Shown here one piece after another: positions 25,520-33,679 of a stretch of DNA of 64,000 bases. Source of the stretch: CAILZL01 sp035548495 (GTDB taxonomy: Bacteria > Pseudomonadota > Gammaproteobacteria > Steroidobacterales > Steroidobacteraceae); the NCBI GenBank assembly GCA_035548495.1, contig DASZSV010000041.1, positions 38,984 through 102,983 on the forward strand, read 5' to 3'. The notes beneath the pieces are model-generated. The model saw only the letters and a list, made by a program, of their open reading frames with translations. It was not told where the DNA came from and ran no database searches. How positions within the stretch are numbered: the first letter of the stretch is position 1; every line of letters starts with the position of its first letter. The position numbers and the translations under genes are program-made.

Positions 25520-25935
25520 GACGCCACCTTTGCGACCCGGTCAGCAGGCGGTATGGCACCCCATGCATTGCGAATCTCGGATAACAGATTATTGACTTCA
25601 TCCACTGCCTTGATGTCGTCTTGCAAGTTTGCTGCCAACGTGCGACGAATCATGTAGTCATAGAGCTTCTCGAGGTTCTCGGCGATCTGGCCGCCCGCCT
25701 TGTGATTCAGGCTGGCACGCAGTTCGTCAAGAATTTCGACAACCCGATGCAGCACCTGCGCCTTGGTAACCTTGTCATTGCGAAGCATCGCGGCCTTCGC
25801 AACCTTCAAGCGTTCCAGCGCACCATCCATCAACATGCAGATCAGTTGATACGGATCGGCCTCGACCGCTTCGCTGTGAACAGAAACTTTCTTGTAGGCA
25901 GAAATACCGGATTGGGAATAGCCAGCCATGTGCAT
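25516..25935 (-). CDS. fliS: Flagellin export chaperone FliS
   Basis: Binds the C-terminus of newly made flagellin and keeps it unfolded for export. 139 residues. Family blocks are YKKVSVHSEAVEADPYQLICMLMDGALERLKVAKAAM, VEILDELRASLNHKAGGQIAENLEKLYDYMIRRTLAANL and LLSEIRNAWGAI. Two starts are possible, 25935 or the Met two codons on (25929). The purine-rich GAAGAG is 3 and 9 bases away respectively, so 25929 may be the real one. A sigma-28 promoter lies at 25982-26008. fliT overlaps its end. Confidence 0.95.
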   Translation of the reverse strand: MHMAGYSQSGISAYKKVSVHSEAVEADPYQLICMLMDGALERLKVAKAAMLRNDKVTKAQVLHRVVEILDELRASLNHKAGGQIAENLEKLYDYMIRRTLAANLQDDIKAVDEVNNLLSEIRNAWGAIPPADRVAKVAS

Positions 25936-25981
25936 GATCTCTTCGATAAGTTGCGTGCGTCATCATGTCCGCACATCAAGT

Positions 25982-26008
25982 TTATCGGCGGCAACAAAGC
26001 TGTCTTGA
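25982..26008 (-). promoter_or_regulatory. Sigma-28 promoter for fliS-fliT-PilZ
   Basis: On the minus strand: TCAAGACA, 11 bases, GCCGATAA. The -10 element is an exact consensus match. It lies 47-73 bases upstream of the fliS start codon. Confidence 0.8.
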
Positions 26009-26096
26009 GCAGCGAATCACCGCATTTTCCGCAATGTTCTGAAGGTGCCGTACGCGTGCGCGATATCGGACACGGCAGATATCCGGAAGTTTCTGA

Positions 26097-27542
26097 TCAA
26101 CCGTTACTGTTGTTGACCTTGTTCAGCGCGTTGAACTGCTGTGTCAGGAAGCTGGAGGTATTCTGCATCTGCGCCAGCAAGGTATCCATCGCATTGAATT
26201 GCGTCATGTAACGTTGTTGTATCACTGCAGTACGCGCAGCAATCGCTGCATTCTCGTTGTCGATACTGGTCTGTTGCGTGGTCAGATTATTGCCGCGTGT
26301 CTGAATGATGCCTGCACTTGAAAGTGCCGTATTCAGCATGGAATTCAGCCTGTCAACAACACCGCCACTGCCTCCCATCACCGACACCACATTCTGGAAA
26401 TTGGAATTCAACGCAGAATTCAGCACATTGGTGTCCAGTGACAGGGTGCCGTCGGCATTGGTGGTTACACCCAGGCTCGCGAGCGAGTTGTAGACGCTGC
26501 CAGCGTTGCTCACGGTGTCGCCCATGGCATGAAACAATTGATTCTGGATCCCGGTGAGCAAAGAGTCACCCAGCATCGGACCCGCTGTTTTTGTACTGGC
26601 ATCGTAGCTGCCCAGCGGTGTGATCTGCTGGATCATGGTGTTATATGCGGTAACAAACGACTGCAACAGACTGGTGACATGACTGCTGTCATTCGTTACT
26701 GTCAGGTTGATATTGGTATTCGGCTTTGCCGTTACCAGATTCAGTGTCACACCATCAAGTGCGTCGGAGACAACATTGCTTGAACTGGTATGCGTGACGC
26801 CGGCAATACTGATGGTGGCGTCCTGAGCAGCCTGTTGTTCGGTAAAGTTTGACGTGTTGCCACTGCTGTAGTTAAGGGCACTGAGGCCGCCATCGCCGCC
26901 CGAGGAATTGATCGTAATCGTATTGGCAACACCGGTTCGCGACGAAGTCAGCACCAGTTGCGCGTTGTTCCCTGTTCCATAAACGAGTGCAGCGCTGATG
27001 CCGGGATTGCCGGCTGCCGAATTGATTGCATCGCGAATACCCGCCAGCGTATTGTTGGTGCTGTCAATCGTAACGCTCAGACTCTGGCTTCCCAGAGACA
27101 GATTCAATGTGCCCGTGCCAATACTGCTGGCGGCACCCCCGGAGAAAACATGCGAAATCAGCTGCTGACTCTGGGCTAGTGATTGCACCTGTACCTGGTA
27201 GGACCCCACTGCGGCTCCGGCGCTGGCCGTTGCAGTGAAAACGGTGCTGTCACTTGATGTGGCGGAAAGTGCATTGAATGCCGAATTCTTTCCCGTGCCG
27301 GAAAAAACAGACAATGATGACTGGAATGTAGCGAGTGCGGATTTAAGCGTGCCCAGCGCCGATACCTTGCTGGTCACATCCGCCTGCTGTGCGGCCACAT
27401 TGGTCGTTTCGGCATTCATTTCTGCCTGGGTCAATTGCGTCACAATGTTATTGATATCGAGCCCTGACCCGAGTCCCATTGACTGCAGAATGCCGCTGGT
27501 TGCAGAAGCCGTTGTTGCAGTGGATGCCGTGGTTGTGGTCAT
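26097..27542 (-). CDS. fliD: Flagellar filament cap protein FliD
   Basis: Forms the cap that folds flagellin at the growing filament tip and can act as an adhesin. 481 residues. The N-terminal domain has LQSMGLGSGLDINNIVTQLTQAE, the hallmark of the family. The middle carries a flagellin-IN-like repeat (ASSIGTGTLNLSLGSQSL, LAGIRDAINSAAGNPGISAALV). The C-terminal domain has SDALDGVTLNLVTAKPNTNINLTVTND and YNTMIQQITPLGSYD, followed by a terminal coiled coil. The start is taken at 27542 (MTTTTAS). The frame is open to 27614, but this would add 24 atypical residues. flaG lies 52 bases upstream and probably supplies the promoter. Confidence 0.95.
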   Translation of the reverse strand: MTTTTASTATTASATSGILQSMGLGSGLDINNIVTQLTQAEMNAETTNVAAQQADVTSKVSALGTLKSALATFQSSLSVFSGTGKNSAFNALSATSSDSTVFTATASAGAAVGSYQVQVQSLAQSQQLISHVFSGGAASSIGTGTLNLSLGSQSLSVTIDSTNNTLAGIRDAINSAAGNPGISAALVYGTGNNAQLVLTSSRTGVANTITINSSGGDGGLSALNYSSGNTSNFTEQQAAQDATISIAGVTHTSSSNVVSDALDGVTLNLVTAKPNTNINLTVTNDSSHVTSLLQSFVTAYNTMIQQITPLGSYDASTKTAGPMLGDSLLTGIQNQLFHAMGDTVSNAGSVYNSLASLGVTTNADGTLSLDTNVLNSALNSNFQNVVSVMGGSGGVVDRLNSMLNTALSSAGIIQTRGNNLTTQQTSIDNENAAIAARTAVIQQRYMTQFNAMDTLLAQMQNTSSFLTQQFNALNKVNNSNG

Positions 27543-27594
27543 GATCTGTATCTGTTGTGTTGTATTGAGTTGTAATGGTGATGCAATGCGATGA

Positions 27595-27975
27595 TCACGC
27601 CTCGGCGTTGACAATACCCACGGTGTTTACTGCGGCACCCTCGTGCAACAGTTGTGCAAGACGCAATGCTTCGGAGTTGGGAAGCTGGAATACCACTTCA
27701 CCACTGCTGGCATTACGCACCGTCATCACCTGCAATCCACTGAGATAATCAACAGCATATTGCGGCGGATCTGTGTGGCCGGACAAATAACCCTGTATCT
27801 GCTGTGCAGCCGCCTGCAAATCACTTTCACTCGGCGGTGCAGACGCTGCATCCGCAACGTTGCCCGCAGACAGTGCCGACAGTGCGGCCGGAATCCTGCG
27901 CACAACACTGCTACCGCCGCTGCCGGGCGAACCATTTAACATTGAGAATAAGGCCTTTGCATCAATTGTGTTCAT
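27595..27975 (-). CDS. flaG: FlaG-family flagellar protein
   Basis: A 126-residue protein of the FlaG family, which in Pseudomonas-type flagella affects filament length. The C-terminal half is diagnostic: PPQYAVDYLSGLQVMTVRNASSGEVVFQLPNSEALRLAQLL (VxDxxTGEVIRQIP-type motif). The N-terminal half is low-complexity and Ser/Ala-rich. It lies between fliC and fliD, and its own sigma-28 promoter sits 34-60 bases upstream, after the fliC terminator. Confidence 0.9.
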   Translation of the reverse strand: MNTIDAKALFSMLNGSPGSGGSSVVRRIPAALSALSAGNVADAASAPPSESDLQAAAQQIQGYLSGHTDPPQYAVDYLSGLQVMTVRNASSGEVVFQLPNSEALRLAQLLHEGAAVNTVGIVNAEA

Positions 27976-28008
27976 GACACCGACTCCACCCAGAGTCTCG
28001 CATCCCGG

Positions 28009-28035
28009 TTATCGGACATGCACACCAAAACTTGA
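28009..28035 (-). promoter_or_regulatory. Sigma-28 promoter for flaG-fliD
   Basis: On the minus strand: TCAAGTTT, 11 bases, TCCGATAA. It matches TAAAGTTT-N11-GCCGATAA at 13 of 16 positions or better and lies between the fliC terminator and the flaG start. Confidence 0.85.
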
Positions 28036-28050
28036 ATAAAACAATGGACA

Positions 28051-28090
28051 AAAATGAAAAAGCGATGGTGGTCAGATGACCACCATCGCT
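28051..28090 (-). terminator. Rho-independent terminator of fliC
   Basis: A 14-bp perfect inverted repeat, AGCGATGGTGGTCA (28061-28074) with 28077-28090, and a very short loop. On the minus strand it is followed by TTTTTCATTTTTG. It lies 71 bases after the fliC stop codon. Confidence 0.93.
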
Positions 28091-28161
28091 GTTCCTTGAC
28101 AAACTTCCTGCTTGAGCAACACTTCCCTGCAGTCAGTCTACATAAGCAAGTTTCTGCTCTG

Positions 28162-30252
28162 TTACTGCAACAACTTCAGAATGAATTGCTGCTGCGAGTT
28201 GGCCTGGGCCAGCACTGACACACCTGCCTGTTGCAGAATGTTGGCGCTGGTCATCTTCGACGTTTCAGCCGCAAAGTCAGCATCCTGAATACGGCTGCGG
28301 GCAGAAGTGACGTTCTGTGTCGCAGCAGCATCGCTGTTGATTGCAGACTGGAAGCGGTTTTGAATTGCACCCAGCACGCTGTTGAAATTGCTGACCGCCG
28401 TCAACGCAGAGTCAACACGCTGCATCAAATTATTGGCGGCATCCACTGTCAACACGTTTGCGCTGGAGAGGTCGCCGCTGGTGGCAATGGCTGAACCGAC
28501 CGTACCGAAATTCAGGTTGGCTGCACCCGCACCTGCCTTTGCACCACCGACGGTAATGGTGTCGGCAGCTGAGAGATCCAGCTGACCATTACTCTCGATA
28601 GAAGCATACATTCCCGGAACCTTGCTGTTGATCGCATCAGCGAGATCTTGCGAGGATGTATACGTGCCGGCCAGATCAATGGTTGTGCCCGTGCCCACTT
28701 TCAACGTGAAGTCACCCGCTGCCAGTGTCAACGTGCCGGGTTTGGTCACCGCAGAATCCACGCCAGTACTGGTCGCTGTCGTGTCGATCGTGGCGCCAGC
28801 AGCTGTACCGTTCGCACTTGAACCACCGGTAGTGATGAAGCTTGCATCTGCACCAGCAATCACTGGCGCACTGGCAGCCCCTGCGGTTGTCAATGCAATC
28901 TTCACTCCGCCAGCGGAAGAACTAACTGTATAAGTTCCGGACGAAGCCGCATCCAACTGTGTTTGAATATCGTTTACCAAACCAGCCAGATTAGTATCGT
29001 CGGTGGTTAAATTTACCGCATGTCCGTCGACCGTGAAGTGCTTGTTTGTTACGTCCTGCCCAGCCACAGACGATCCGCCGGACCACGTTGTGGCACCGGA
29101 AACGTCAGCGATGACCGGCGCAGTGCTGCTGGAGCCTGTCGCTGTCTTCGCAATCTGGATGCCGCTACCGGAAACAGTTGTTTGATAGGTGCCAGAACTT
29201 GCCGCATCAAGTTGTGTCTGGATGTCATTTGCAACATCTGTCAGTGTTTTGCCACCAGTCGTATAGTCGGTATTCAACGTCACGGTATGACTATCAACGG
29301 TAAACACAGAGTTTGTCGTTGAATAGTCGGCAAGCGTGATGTTCGGAGATGTATACGAACCAGAGGTTGCAGTTGCCACTGAATAGTCGAAACTGCTGAC
29401 GGCACCGGACTGATAGTAAGCATTTGTTGCAGCAGCACCGGCAGTAGCATGAGCAACTGTGCCCAGACCAACGGTAGCCGCAGCGGAACCGCCGAATGTG
29501 ATGGCATTCGTCAAAGAAGTGTTTGTGATCTTGATTTCGCTGCCACTCACTGATGCAATGCCTGCAGCAGCCGAGTTGATCGCATCAACCAAAGATTGTG
29601 CACTGGTGTACGTACCCGCAGCAACGTTTACCGCACCAGCGCCAGTGTTGACTGTCAAATCGCCAGCGGCAAGTGTCAAACCAGCGCCATTGCTGAACAA
29701 ACTCGCAATGCTGCCAGTCGTATTGGTGGTTGCCAGCGAACCGATTGCATTCAGCTTCATGTTGGAAGTGAGGGAAATGCCAATGGTTTCACCAACGTTG
29801 GCGCCCACCTGGAACGTTGCGCTGCCCAGTGTACCGTCGAGCACATGCTGACCATTGAACGTGGTCTGTGTGGCAGTACGATTGATTTCCGCCAGACGCT
29901 GCTGCACTTCGGTATCCAGTGCTGCACGGTCAGAAGCCGAATTCGTGGCGTTGGCAGATTGCACCGCCAGTTCACGAATGGATTGCAGGTTGTTGGTGAG
30001 TTCGCTCAATGCGCCTTCAGCAACCTGTGCCAGAGAAATGCCGTCATTGGCGTTGCGCTGTGCCTGACCCAGACCATTGACCTGGGTGGTCATGCGCTGT
30101 GCAATGGCGTAACCCGCGGCGTCGTCTGCTGCGGAATTGATTCGAAGACCAGAAGACAGACGCTGCATCGCAGTTGACAGAGTCATTTGCGATGAGCTCA
30201 GGTTCTGCTGGGCCATCAACGAATTAATATTCGTATTTAGTACAAGTGACAT
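28162..30252 (-). CDS. fliC: Flagellin
   Basis: Filament subunit, 696 residues, larger than the 400-500 of common flagellins. The D0/D1 parts are intact: residues 1-170 (LNTNINSLMAQQNLSSSQ, LSSGLRINSAADDAAGYAIAQRM, VAEGALSELTNNLQSIRELAVQ) and 600-696 (AVSNFNSVLGAIQNRF, ARSRIQDADFAAETSKMTSANILQQAG, ending ILKLLQ). The central 430 residues are Ser/Thr/Gly/Ala-rich, surface-exposed sequence built from duplicated modules. Type A is at 192-270 and 507-586 (LTLAAGD, GTYTSxQ, ADAINS). Type B is at 317-385 and 406-466 (FTVDxHxVxL, NDIQTQLDAASSGTY, APVIA). Expression is from a sigma-28 promoter at 30347-30373, and a strong terminator follows. Confidence 0.97.
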   Translation of the reverse strand: MSLVLNTNINSLMAQQNLSSSQMTLSTAMQRLSSGLRINSAADDAAGYAIAQRMTTQVNGLGQAQRNANDGISLAQVAEGALSELTNNLQSIRELAVQSANATNSASDRAALDTEVQQRLAEINRTATQTTFNGQHVLDGTLGSATFQVGANVGETIGISLTSNMKLNAIGSLATTNTTGSIASLFSNGAGLTLAAGDLTVNTGAGAVNVAAGTYTSAQSLVDAINSAAAGIASVSGSEIKITNTSLTNAITFGGSAAATVGLGTVAHATAGAAATNAYYQSGAVSSFDYSVATATSGSYTSPNITLADYSTTNSVFTVDSHTVTLNTDYTTGGKTLTDVANDIQTQLDAASSGTYQTTVSGSGIQIAKTATGSSSTAPVIADVSGATTWSGGSSVAGQDVTNKHFTVDGHAVNLTTDDTNLAGLVNDIQTQLDAASSGTYTVSSSAGGVKIALTTAGAASAPVIAGADASFITTGGSSANGTAAGATIDTTATSTGVDSAVTKPGTLTLAAGDFTLKVGTGTTIDLAGTYTSSQDLADAINSKVPGMYASIESNGQLDLSAADTITVGGAKAGAGAANLNFGTVGSAIATSGDLSSANVLTVDAANNLMQRVDSALTAVSNFNSVLGAIQNRFQSAINSDAAATQNVTSARSRIQDADFAAETSKMTSANILQQAGVSVLAQANSQQQFILKLLQ
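28495..29679 (-). repeat. Duplicated modules in the flagellin variable region (A-B-B-A)
   Basis: Within the fliC frame, module A occurs at about 29443-29679 and 28495-28734, and module B at about 29098-29304 and 28855-29037. The shared B core NDIQTQLDAASSGTY is identical in both copies. The copies are divergent at other positions, so the duplication is not recent. Confidence 0.8.
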
Positions 30253-30346
30253 GGAAAATGCTCCTGTGGGTTGACCTGGCGCTCGGACACCCGTCCGGAG
30301 CGATTCCAGTGCGATGCAGGTGTTACCTGTTCGCTGTTCACTGGTT

Positions 30347-30373
30347 GTATCGGAGTACCCGTCACGAACTTAA
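30347..30373 (-). promoter_or_regulatory. Sigma-28 promoter for flagellin
   Basis: On the minus strand: TTAAGTTC, 11 bases, TCCGATAC. It lies 95-121 bases upstream of the fliC start codon, leaving a leader of about 85 bases. Confidence 0.75.
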
Positions 30374-30762
30374 GTGGCAAAACATTGCCATGATGATTCT
30401 GGGCGTTGCTTCACGGAAGTTATAAAAACCGCATTTTTGCCCTAAAGTTTCGCAGTGCAAAGCGTTGTGATCGGCCTTGCTGATACCAACTGCATCACAT
30501 TCCATGCACGGTCATCGGCCATTATTGTTTATTATCGACCCCGGTGAATCCGCAATCGCAATGTGGATGAACACCGGGGCCTCAGGACATACCGTTCATT
30601 TGAACGGTTTCTGATGCTGCATCCATCAACCACTCATTGATCACACATTATAATGAACACTCCATGCTCATTATTTTGTCCGGCGGTATTCAACCGGCCA
30701 TCATTCCTGAACAGCGTGATGCGCCGTCGCTTGCTGAATAACCGGACTTCGGAGGCAACACA
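30374..30762. other. Region upstream of fliC without a recognised gene
   Basis: It holds an inverted repeat CCCCGGTG...CACCGGGG (about 30539-30578, 25-base loop) and an 18-base near-perfect palindrome ACCGTTCA-TT-TGAACGGT (30591-30608), possibly a regulator site. No reading frame with a ribosome site is seen. Confidence 0.5.
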
Positions 30763-31065
30763 ATGAAAAGGTTTCTTGTTGGCATTGCATTGATAACAAG
30801 TATGTTGGCAACAGGCATCACCTTTGCTGATGGCAGTAAGGCCGGCAACGAAGTCAAAGCGGTAGGACGCAAAGCCGGTGAAGCCGTACATGAAGTCGGC
30901 GCGGCTGGAAAAGAAGTGGGAAAGAAGGTGGTGAAGGTGGCGCGCGAAGTGGGACACGCCACACGTGAAGGTGCGAGGGAATTTCACAAAGCGGTCACCG
31001 GCAAGAGCACGAAGCAAACTGCGCATCACTCAGCCAGCAGCGTAACCAGCAGCACGGGCAAGTGA
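30763..31065 (+). CDS. Small exported Lys-rich protein with helical repeats
   Basis: Function unknown. 100 residues: a signal peptide (MKRFLVGIALITSMLATGITFA) and a mature part of about 78 residues with recurring Gly-Lys/Val-Gly spacing (AVGRKAGEAVHEVGAAGKEVGKKVVKVAREVGHATREGA) that would form amphipathic basic helices. The tail is Ser/Thr-rich. GGAGG stands 7 bases before the ATG, so it is very probably translated. It resembles short basic periplasmic proteins of unknown role. A role in envelope stress or in binding acidic polymers is only a guess. The glutaryl-CoA dehydrogenase gene follows after 45 bases. Confidence 0.75.
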   Translation: MKRFLVGIALITSMLATGITFADGSKAGNEVKAVGRKAGEAVHEVGAAGKEVGKKVVKVAREVGHATREGAREFHKAVTGKSTKQTAHHSASSVTSSTGK

Positions 31066-31110
31066 TCACACAATGTCGTCAGCGTTCAGGCGTTACATGC
31101 AAGGTGGAGT

Positions 31111-32298
31111 ATGAACAACTCATTCCAGTGGCAAGACCCGTTACGGCTTGAATCGCAGTTGAGCGAGGATGAATGCGCCATTCGCGACGCAACGCGGCGG
31201 TACTGCGAACAGCAACTGCAACCGCGAGTGTTGCAGGCGTTCCGTTCAGAACAGACAGACAGGAATATCTTCAATGAAATGGGCAGCATGGGACTGCTCG
31301 GCGCAACCATTCCTGCCGGATATGGCGGCGCGGGACTCAACTACGTGAGTTATGGATTGATTGCGCGCGAGGTGGAGCGCATTGATTCCGGCTATCGTTC
31401 GATGATGAGCGTGCAATCATCGCTGGTGATGTTTCCGATATTTGAATTCGGCAGCGAAGCACAACGCAAAAGATATCTGCCGAAGCTGGCGCGCGGCGAA
31501 TGGGTGGGATGCTTCGGGTTGACCGAACCCGATCATGGCTCTGATCCCGGCAGCATGAACACGCGCGCCGCAAAGACTGCCCATGGTTATGTGTTGAATG
31601 GCAGCAAAACATGGATCACCAATTCACCCATTGCTGATGTATTTGTTGTCTGGGCAAAACTGGATGAAGGCAATGGCGATGCCATTCGTGGTTTCATTCT
31701 TGAACGCGGCATGCAGGGACTCACTACACCCGCGATTCATGGCAAGGTGGGGTTGCGCACTTCCATCACCGGTGAAATCGTGATGGATCAGGTTCATGTC
31801 AGCAATGATCAATTGCTTCCCGGTGTCAGCGGCCTGCGCGGACCATTTGCGTGTTTGAATGCGGCGCGCTATGGCATTGCGTGGGGCGCGCTGGGCGCTG
31901 CCGAAAATTGCTTTCATATTGCACGCAATTATGTGCTGCAGCGAGAACAGTTTGGCCGGCCGCTGGCGGCAAACCAGCTCATCCAGAAAAAACTCGCCGA
32001 CATGCTGACCGAGATTTGTCTTGGCCTGCAAGGATGTTTGCGTCTGGGCCGCATGAAAGATGAAGGCAGCGCCAATGTCGAATTGACTTCCATCATGAAA
32101 CGCAACTCCTGCGGCAAGGCGCTGGACATTGCGCGTCAGGCACGCGACATGCTCGGCGGCAACGGCATCAGTGACGAGTATGCCATTGCACGACACCTGG
32201 TGAATCTTGAAGTCGTCAACACTTACGAAGGCACACATGACATTCATGCACTGATTCTGGGAAGAGCCATCACTGGCATCGCCGCGTTTGCAAATTAG
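31111..32298 (+). CDS. gcdH: Glutaryl-CoA dehydrogenase
   Basis: FAD enzyme that oxidises and decarboxylates glutaryl-CoA to crotonyl-CoA, the last specific step of lysine and tryptophan breakdown. 395 residues. Seen: YCEQQLQPRVLQAFRSEQTDRNIFNEMGSMGLLGATIP, the glutaryl-specific substrate stretch GCFGLTEPDHGSDPGSM, TWITNSPIADVFVVWAK, CLNAARYGIAWGALGAAE, and the catalytic Glu in NTYEGTHDIHALILGRAITG. The Arg-containing GYRSMMSVQSSLVM segment also matches GcdH over other acyl-CoA dehydrogenases. A good ribosome site (GGTGGAG) precedes the ATG. Genes at 33680 and 35055 fit upstream steps of lysine degradation. Confidence 0.95.
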   Translation: MNNSFQWQDPLRLESQLSEDECAIRDATRRYCEQQLQPRVLQAFRSEQTDRNIFNEMGSMGLLGATIPAGYGGAGLNYVSYGLIAREVERIDSGYRSMMSVQSSLVMFPIFEFGSEAQRKRYLPKLARGEWVGCFGLTEPDHGSDPGSMNTRAAKTAHGYVLNGSKTWITNSPIADVFVVWAKLDEGNGDAIRGFILERGMQGLTTPAIHGKVGLRTSITGEIVMDQVHVSNDQLLPGVSGLRGPFACLNAARYGIAWGALGAAENCFHIARNYVLQREQFGRPLAANQLIQKKLADMLTEICLGLQGCLRLGRMKDEGSANVELTSIMKRNSCGKALDIARQARDMLGGNGISDEYAIARHLVNLEVVNTYEGTHDIHALILGRAITGIAAFAN

Positions 32299-32484
32299 CA
32301 AACGTAATACGCCAGTTGCCGGAGACATTCCTCGACCAAGGAGTGAAATTGAATACGTTCAAAATGCCACTGCGTTATTTCCGAGCAGGCGAAGCTCCGG
32401 TTGAAAATGCTTGCTACACGCTGCATTTGCGGAACATGATATAACCTTCGCAACATTGAAACGATCATTCAACCGGAGCTACTG

Positions 32485-33579
32485 ATGAATCTTGAAGACC
32501 TGCGTCGTCAACTGGATGGCATTGACGAACGGCTGGTGCAGCTGATTGCCGAACGGCAGGCCACGGTGCGCAACATCTCCGAGATCAAGCGTTCAACCAG
32601 CGTGCCATTGCGTGACTACGGCCGCGAACGTGAAGTGTTGCAGCGTGCGCGCGCCAATGCGGAAAAAGCCGGTGTGTCCGGCGATGTCGCCGAAGACATG
32701 TTGCGCACGCTTATCCGTTATTCATTGACACAGCAGGAACAGGCCAGTGTTATCGCCAGACGTGCGGGCACGGGCCAGCGTGCACTGGTCATCGGCGGCG
32801 CAGGCAAGATGGGCGCATGGTTTGCACGCTTTCTGTATTCGCAGGGTTACGATGTTGAAATCGCCGATCCCAACTCACCACCATCGGATACCGTGATTAC
32901 CGACTGGCATCACAGCGACCTTGCTCACGATTACATCATTGTCGCCACGCCATTGGGCATGACAAATCAGGTGCTGCATGATCTCGCTGCGCGAAAACCG
33001 GGTGGCGTAGTGTTTGATCTCGGTTCATTGAAGACGCCGCTGAAATCCGGACTCGATGCCCTGCGCAATGCCGGCGTGCGTGTCACTTCAGTGCACCCCA
33101 TGTTCGGTCCCGATGTGCAATTGCTTTCCGGACGTCATCTTATTTTCGTCGACATGGGCAACAAGGATGCGCTTGAACGCGCGCGCGCATTGTTCGCACC
33201 CACCATGGCCGTGCAGGCAGTGATGTCGCTGGATGAACATGACCGGCTGATTGCCTATGTGCTGGGCCTTTCACATGCAGTCAACATCGCCTTCCTCACG
33301 GCGCTGATGAACAGCAGGGAATCGGCACCACGATTAACCGAGTTGTCGAGCACCACCTTTGATGCACAGTTCGACATGGCGCGTCGTGTAGTCAACGAGA
33401 ATCCGCAATTGTATTTCGAGATTCAGAAACTCAATGCCTTTGGTCAGGAATCGCTGGATGCGTTGCTGCATGCCGTGCAGACCATCCGCCAGAGCGTGAT
33501 CGACAATGACTTGCAGCAATTTCAATCCATCATGCAGGCTGGACGTGATTATGCCGAGAATCGCCGCAAGGAACCCTGA
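32485..33579 (+). CDS. tyrA: Bifunctional chorismate mutase/prephenate dehydrogenase (T-protein)
   Basis: Tyrosine synthesis. Residues 1-90 form an AroQ-type chorismate mutase (LEDLRRQLDGIDERLVQLIAERQATVRNISEIKRST, LRDYGREREVLQRARANAEKAGV, MLRTLIRYSLTQQE). From about 95 follows the NAD-dependent prephenate dehydrogenase: ALVIGGAGKMGAWFARFLYSQGYDVEIAD, FDLGSLKTPLKSGL, VTSVHPMFGPDVQLLSGRHLIF, LGLSHAVNIAFLTALM. 364 residues, close to the E. coli T-protein. The fused form is a gammaproteobacterial trait. It lies between lysine-breakdown genes without evident shared regulation. Confidence 0.96.
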   Translation: MNLEDLRRQLDGIDERLVQLIAERQATVRNISEIKRSTSVPLRDYGREREVLQRARANAEKAGVSGDVAEDMLRTLIRYSLTQQEQASVIARRAGTGQRALVIGGAGKMGAWFARFLYSQGYDVEIADPNSPPSDTVITDWHHSDLAHDYIIVATPLGMTNQVLHDLAARKPGGVVFDLGSLKTPLKSGLDALRNAGVRVTSVHPMFGPDVQLLSGRHLIFVDMGNKDALERARALFAPTMAVQAVMSLDEHDRLIAYVLGLSHAVNIAFLTALMNSRESAPRLTELSSTTFDAQFDMARRVVNENPQLYFEIQKLNAFGQESLDALLHAVQTIRQSVIDNDLQQFQSIMQAGRDYAENRRKEP

Positions 33580-33679
33580 ACGCAGCAATCATCGGGCATC
33601 TGATTGAATGGCGTGATGGCGTGAATAGAATGCGGTGAACGGCATAACCTGATGACAGGTTCAGCCATACGAGGTGCAT

